Assembly: GCA_947495975.1 (NCBI GenBank)
Contig: CANMBE010000005.1
Span: 84,873 to 148,872 of the forward strand
Reading direction: 5' to 3'
Length of the DNA: 64,000 bases
DNA from: Ignavibacteria bacterium
Lineage (GTDB): Bacteria > Bacteroidota > Ignavibacteria > Kapaibacteriales > Kapaibacteriaceae
The notes beneath the pieces are model-generated. The model made no database searches, was not told the DNA's origin, and worked only from the letters and a program-made list of their open reading frames with translations. A program made the position numbers and the translations under genes. This document shows, in pieces, positions 63,280 to 64,000 of this stretch; position 1 is the stretch's first letter, and each line of letters begins with the position of its first letter.

Positions 63280-64000
63280 GATATCACTCCCAGTTCTTTG
63301 CCAACAGTTGCAAAAGCTGCAATCGCTTTGTTGAGATGTTCGCGTGTGTGTGCCGCCGAAATCTGCACACGTATGCGTGCCTTGCCTTTTGGAACAACAG
63401 GGAAGAAAAAGCCTGTTACATAGATGCCATGATCGAGGAGTTTGTTGGCCATTTGCTGCGCAAGGGGAGCATCATATAACATCACAGGTGTGATGGGGTG
63501 TGTGCCTGGTACGATATCAAATCCCAGTTTAGACATACCGGCGCGGAAATACGTTGTGTTTTCCTCGAGGGTGTCTCGTAGATCCGTAGTTGAGCTCAAC
63601 AAATCCATCACGGCAATGCCTGCACCAACGATTGATGGTGGTAGGGAATTTGAGAAGAGATACGGACGTGAGCGTTGTCGTAACATATCAATGATCTCTT
63701 GCCGACCCGTAGTGAAGCCTCCAATGCCCCCTCCCAATGCCTTTCCAAGCGTTCCTGTTATGATGTCAACTCGCCCCGTTACACCACAATGTTCTACCAC
63801 ACCTCTGCCATGTGCGCCCAGAAATCCCATGGAGTGGCATTCATCTACCATAACGAGCGCTTGATACTTATCGGCCAGGTCACACACTTTGTCAAGGGGC
63901 GCAATAGTTCCATCCATTGAAAACACTGCATCGGTTGCTATGAGAATTGTACGAGCGCCATCAGCTCGGGCCTGCACAAGTTGTGCTTCGAGATCTGCCA
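63276..64000 (-). CDS. kbl: Glycine C-acetyltransferase / 2-amino-3-ketobutyrate CoA ligase, C-terminal part
   Basis: About 241 residues visible; the frame is open to the window end, so the N-terminus is outside. [36 protein letters not shown], the PLP lysine in GTLGKALGG, and the C-terminal [33 protein letters not shown] match Kbl and its alpha-oxoamine synthase relatives. GxxGGFTTG and VDECHS point to Kbl rather than BioF. It degrades 2-amino-3-ketobutyrate from threonine to glycine and acetyl-CoA. The GTG at 63977 is internal. Confidence 0.88.
   Translation of the reverse strand, partial: ADLEAQLVQARADGARTILIATDAVFSMDGTIAPLDKVCDLADKYQALVMVDECHSMGFLGAHGRGVVEHCGVTGRVDIITGTLGKALGGGIGGFTTGRQEIIDMLRQRSRPYLFSNSLPPSIVGAGIAVMDLLSSTTDLRDTLEENTTYFRAGMSKLGFDIVPGTHPITPVMLYDAPLAQQMANKLLDHGIYVTGFFFPVVPKGKARIRVQISAAHTREHLNKAIAAFATVGKELGVIS

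Noticed and set aside
1..64000. Search for CRISPR arrays, intact transposases, rRNA and prophage genes.
   Set aside because: None seen; the tandem octamers are too short and degenerate for CRISPR.

Overview
The window reads as chromosome of a Gram-negative bacterium of the Bacteroidota/Chlorobiota (FCB) side, possibly a Kapabacteria- or Ignavibacteria-like lineage. This is an inference from several things seen together: proteins with type IX secretion-like (T9SS) C-terminal sorting tails, many lipoprotein signals, DUF4159/DUF4175 proteins, a SMUG2-like glycosylase (DUF4918), and promoter-like TAnnTTTG/TTCG boxes instead of sigma70 boxes. No rRNA, CRISPR array, prophage or intact insertion sequence was seen. 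One tRNA is present.

Layout. 1-1.2 kb: tail of a UvrD-type helicase and a HAD phosphatase. 1.4-8.0 kb: RND efflux operon (TolC, TetR, adaptor, pump) with a TGACT repeat array upstream and a strong terminator downstream. 8.1-10.4 kb: msrB and truA on the minus strand, a Nudix and an SRPBCC protein on the plus strand. 10.4-19.1 kb: surface polysaccharide region, with a minus-strand operon (methyltransferase, Wzz-like, O-antigen ligase/polymerase-like, penicillin-binding protein 2, solute-binding lipoprotein) diverging from two GT4 glycosyltransferases. 19.1-26.9 kb: uvrB, a GT-C membrane enzyme, queA, an M32 carboxypeptidase, a SMUG2-like protein, a small orphan ORF and a DUF1573 protein. 27.0-32.3 kb: a T9SS-tail remnant, tRNA-Thr(CGT), a DUF4920-type lipoprotein, then cytochrome c maturation genes ccmC-ccmD-ccmE-orfX-ccmF.

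32.1-44.3 kb: a tightly packed minus-strand surface operon: OmpA protein, a 1.4 kaa VWA/WD40/ASH protein with a T9SS tail, a paralogous OmpA protein, a GT4, an IgGFc-binding-like T9SS protein, and an RluE-type pseudouridine synthase. 44.4-50.8 kb: nth and a GT2 on minus, then rsmG, DUF4159, DUF4175 and a small EamA/SMR-like membrane protein on plus. 51-64 kb: aldehyde dehydrogenase, def, HAD hydrolase; GatB/YqeY, mutS2; accC, purL, DoxX; LolC/E-like permease, 3-hydroxyacyl-CoA dehydrogenase and the C-terminal part of kbl.

Genes are very tightly packed, with many ATGA or TAATG start/stop overlaps and convergent overlaps up to 180 bp. The most interesting non-gene signals are: (1) the heptamer AGGGGGC, 33 copies by eye, far above composition; (2) TAnnTTYG boxes only 3-7 nt before several start codons, suggesting leaderless mRNAs; (3) two leaders (queA and a 76-aa ORF) that can fold so that the last paired strand touches the start codon; (4) 8-bp periodic degenerate repeats in the spacers from 50.8 to 61.2 kb. 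All counts and foldings were done by eye.
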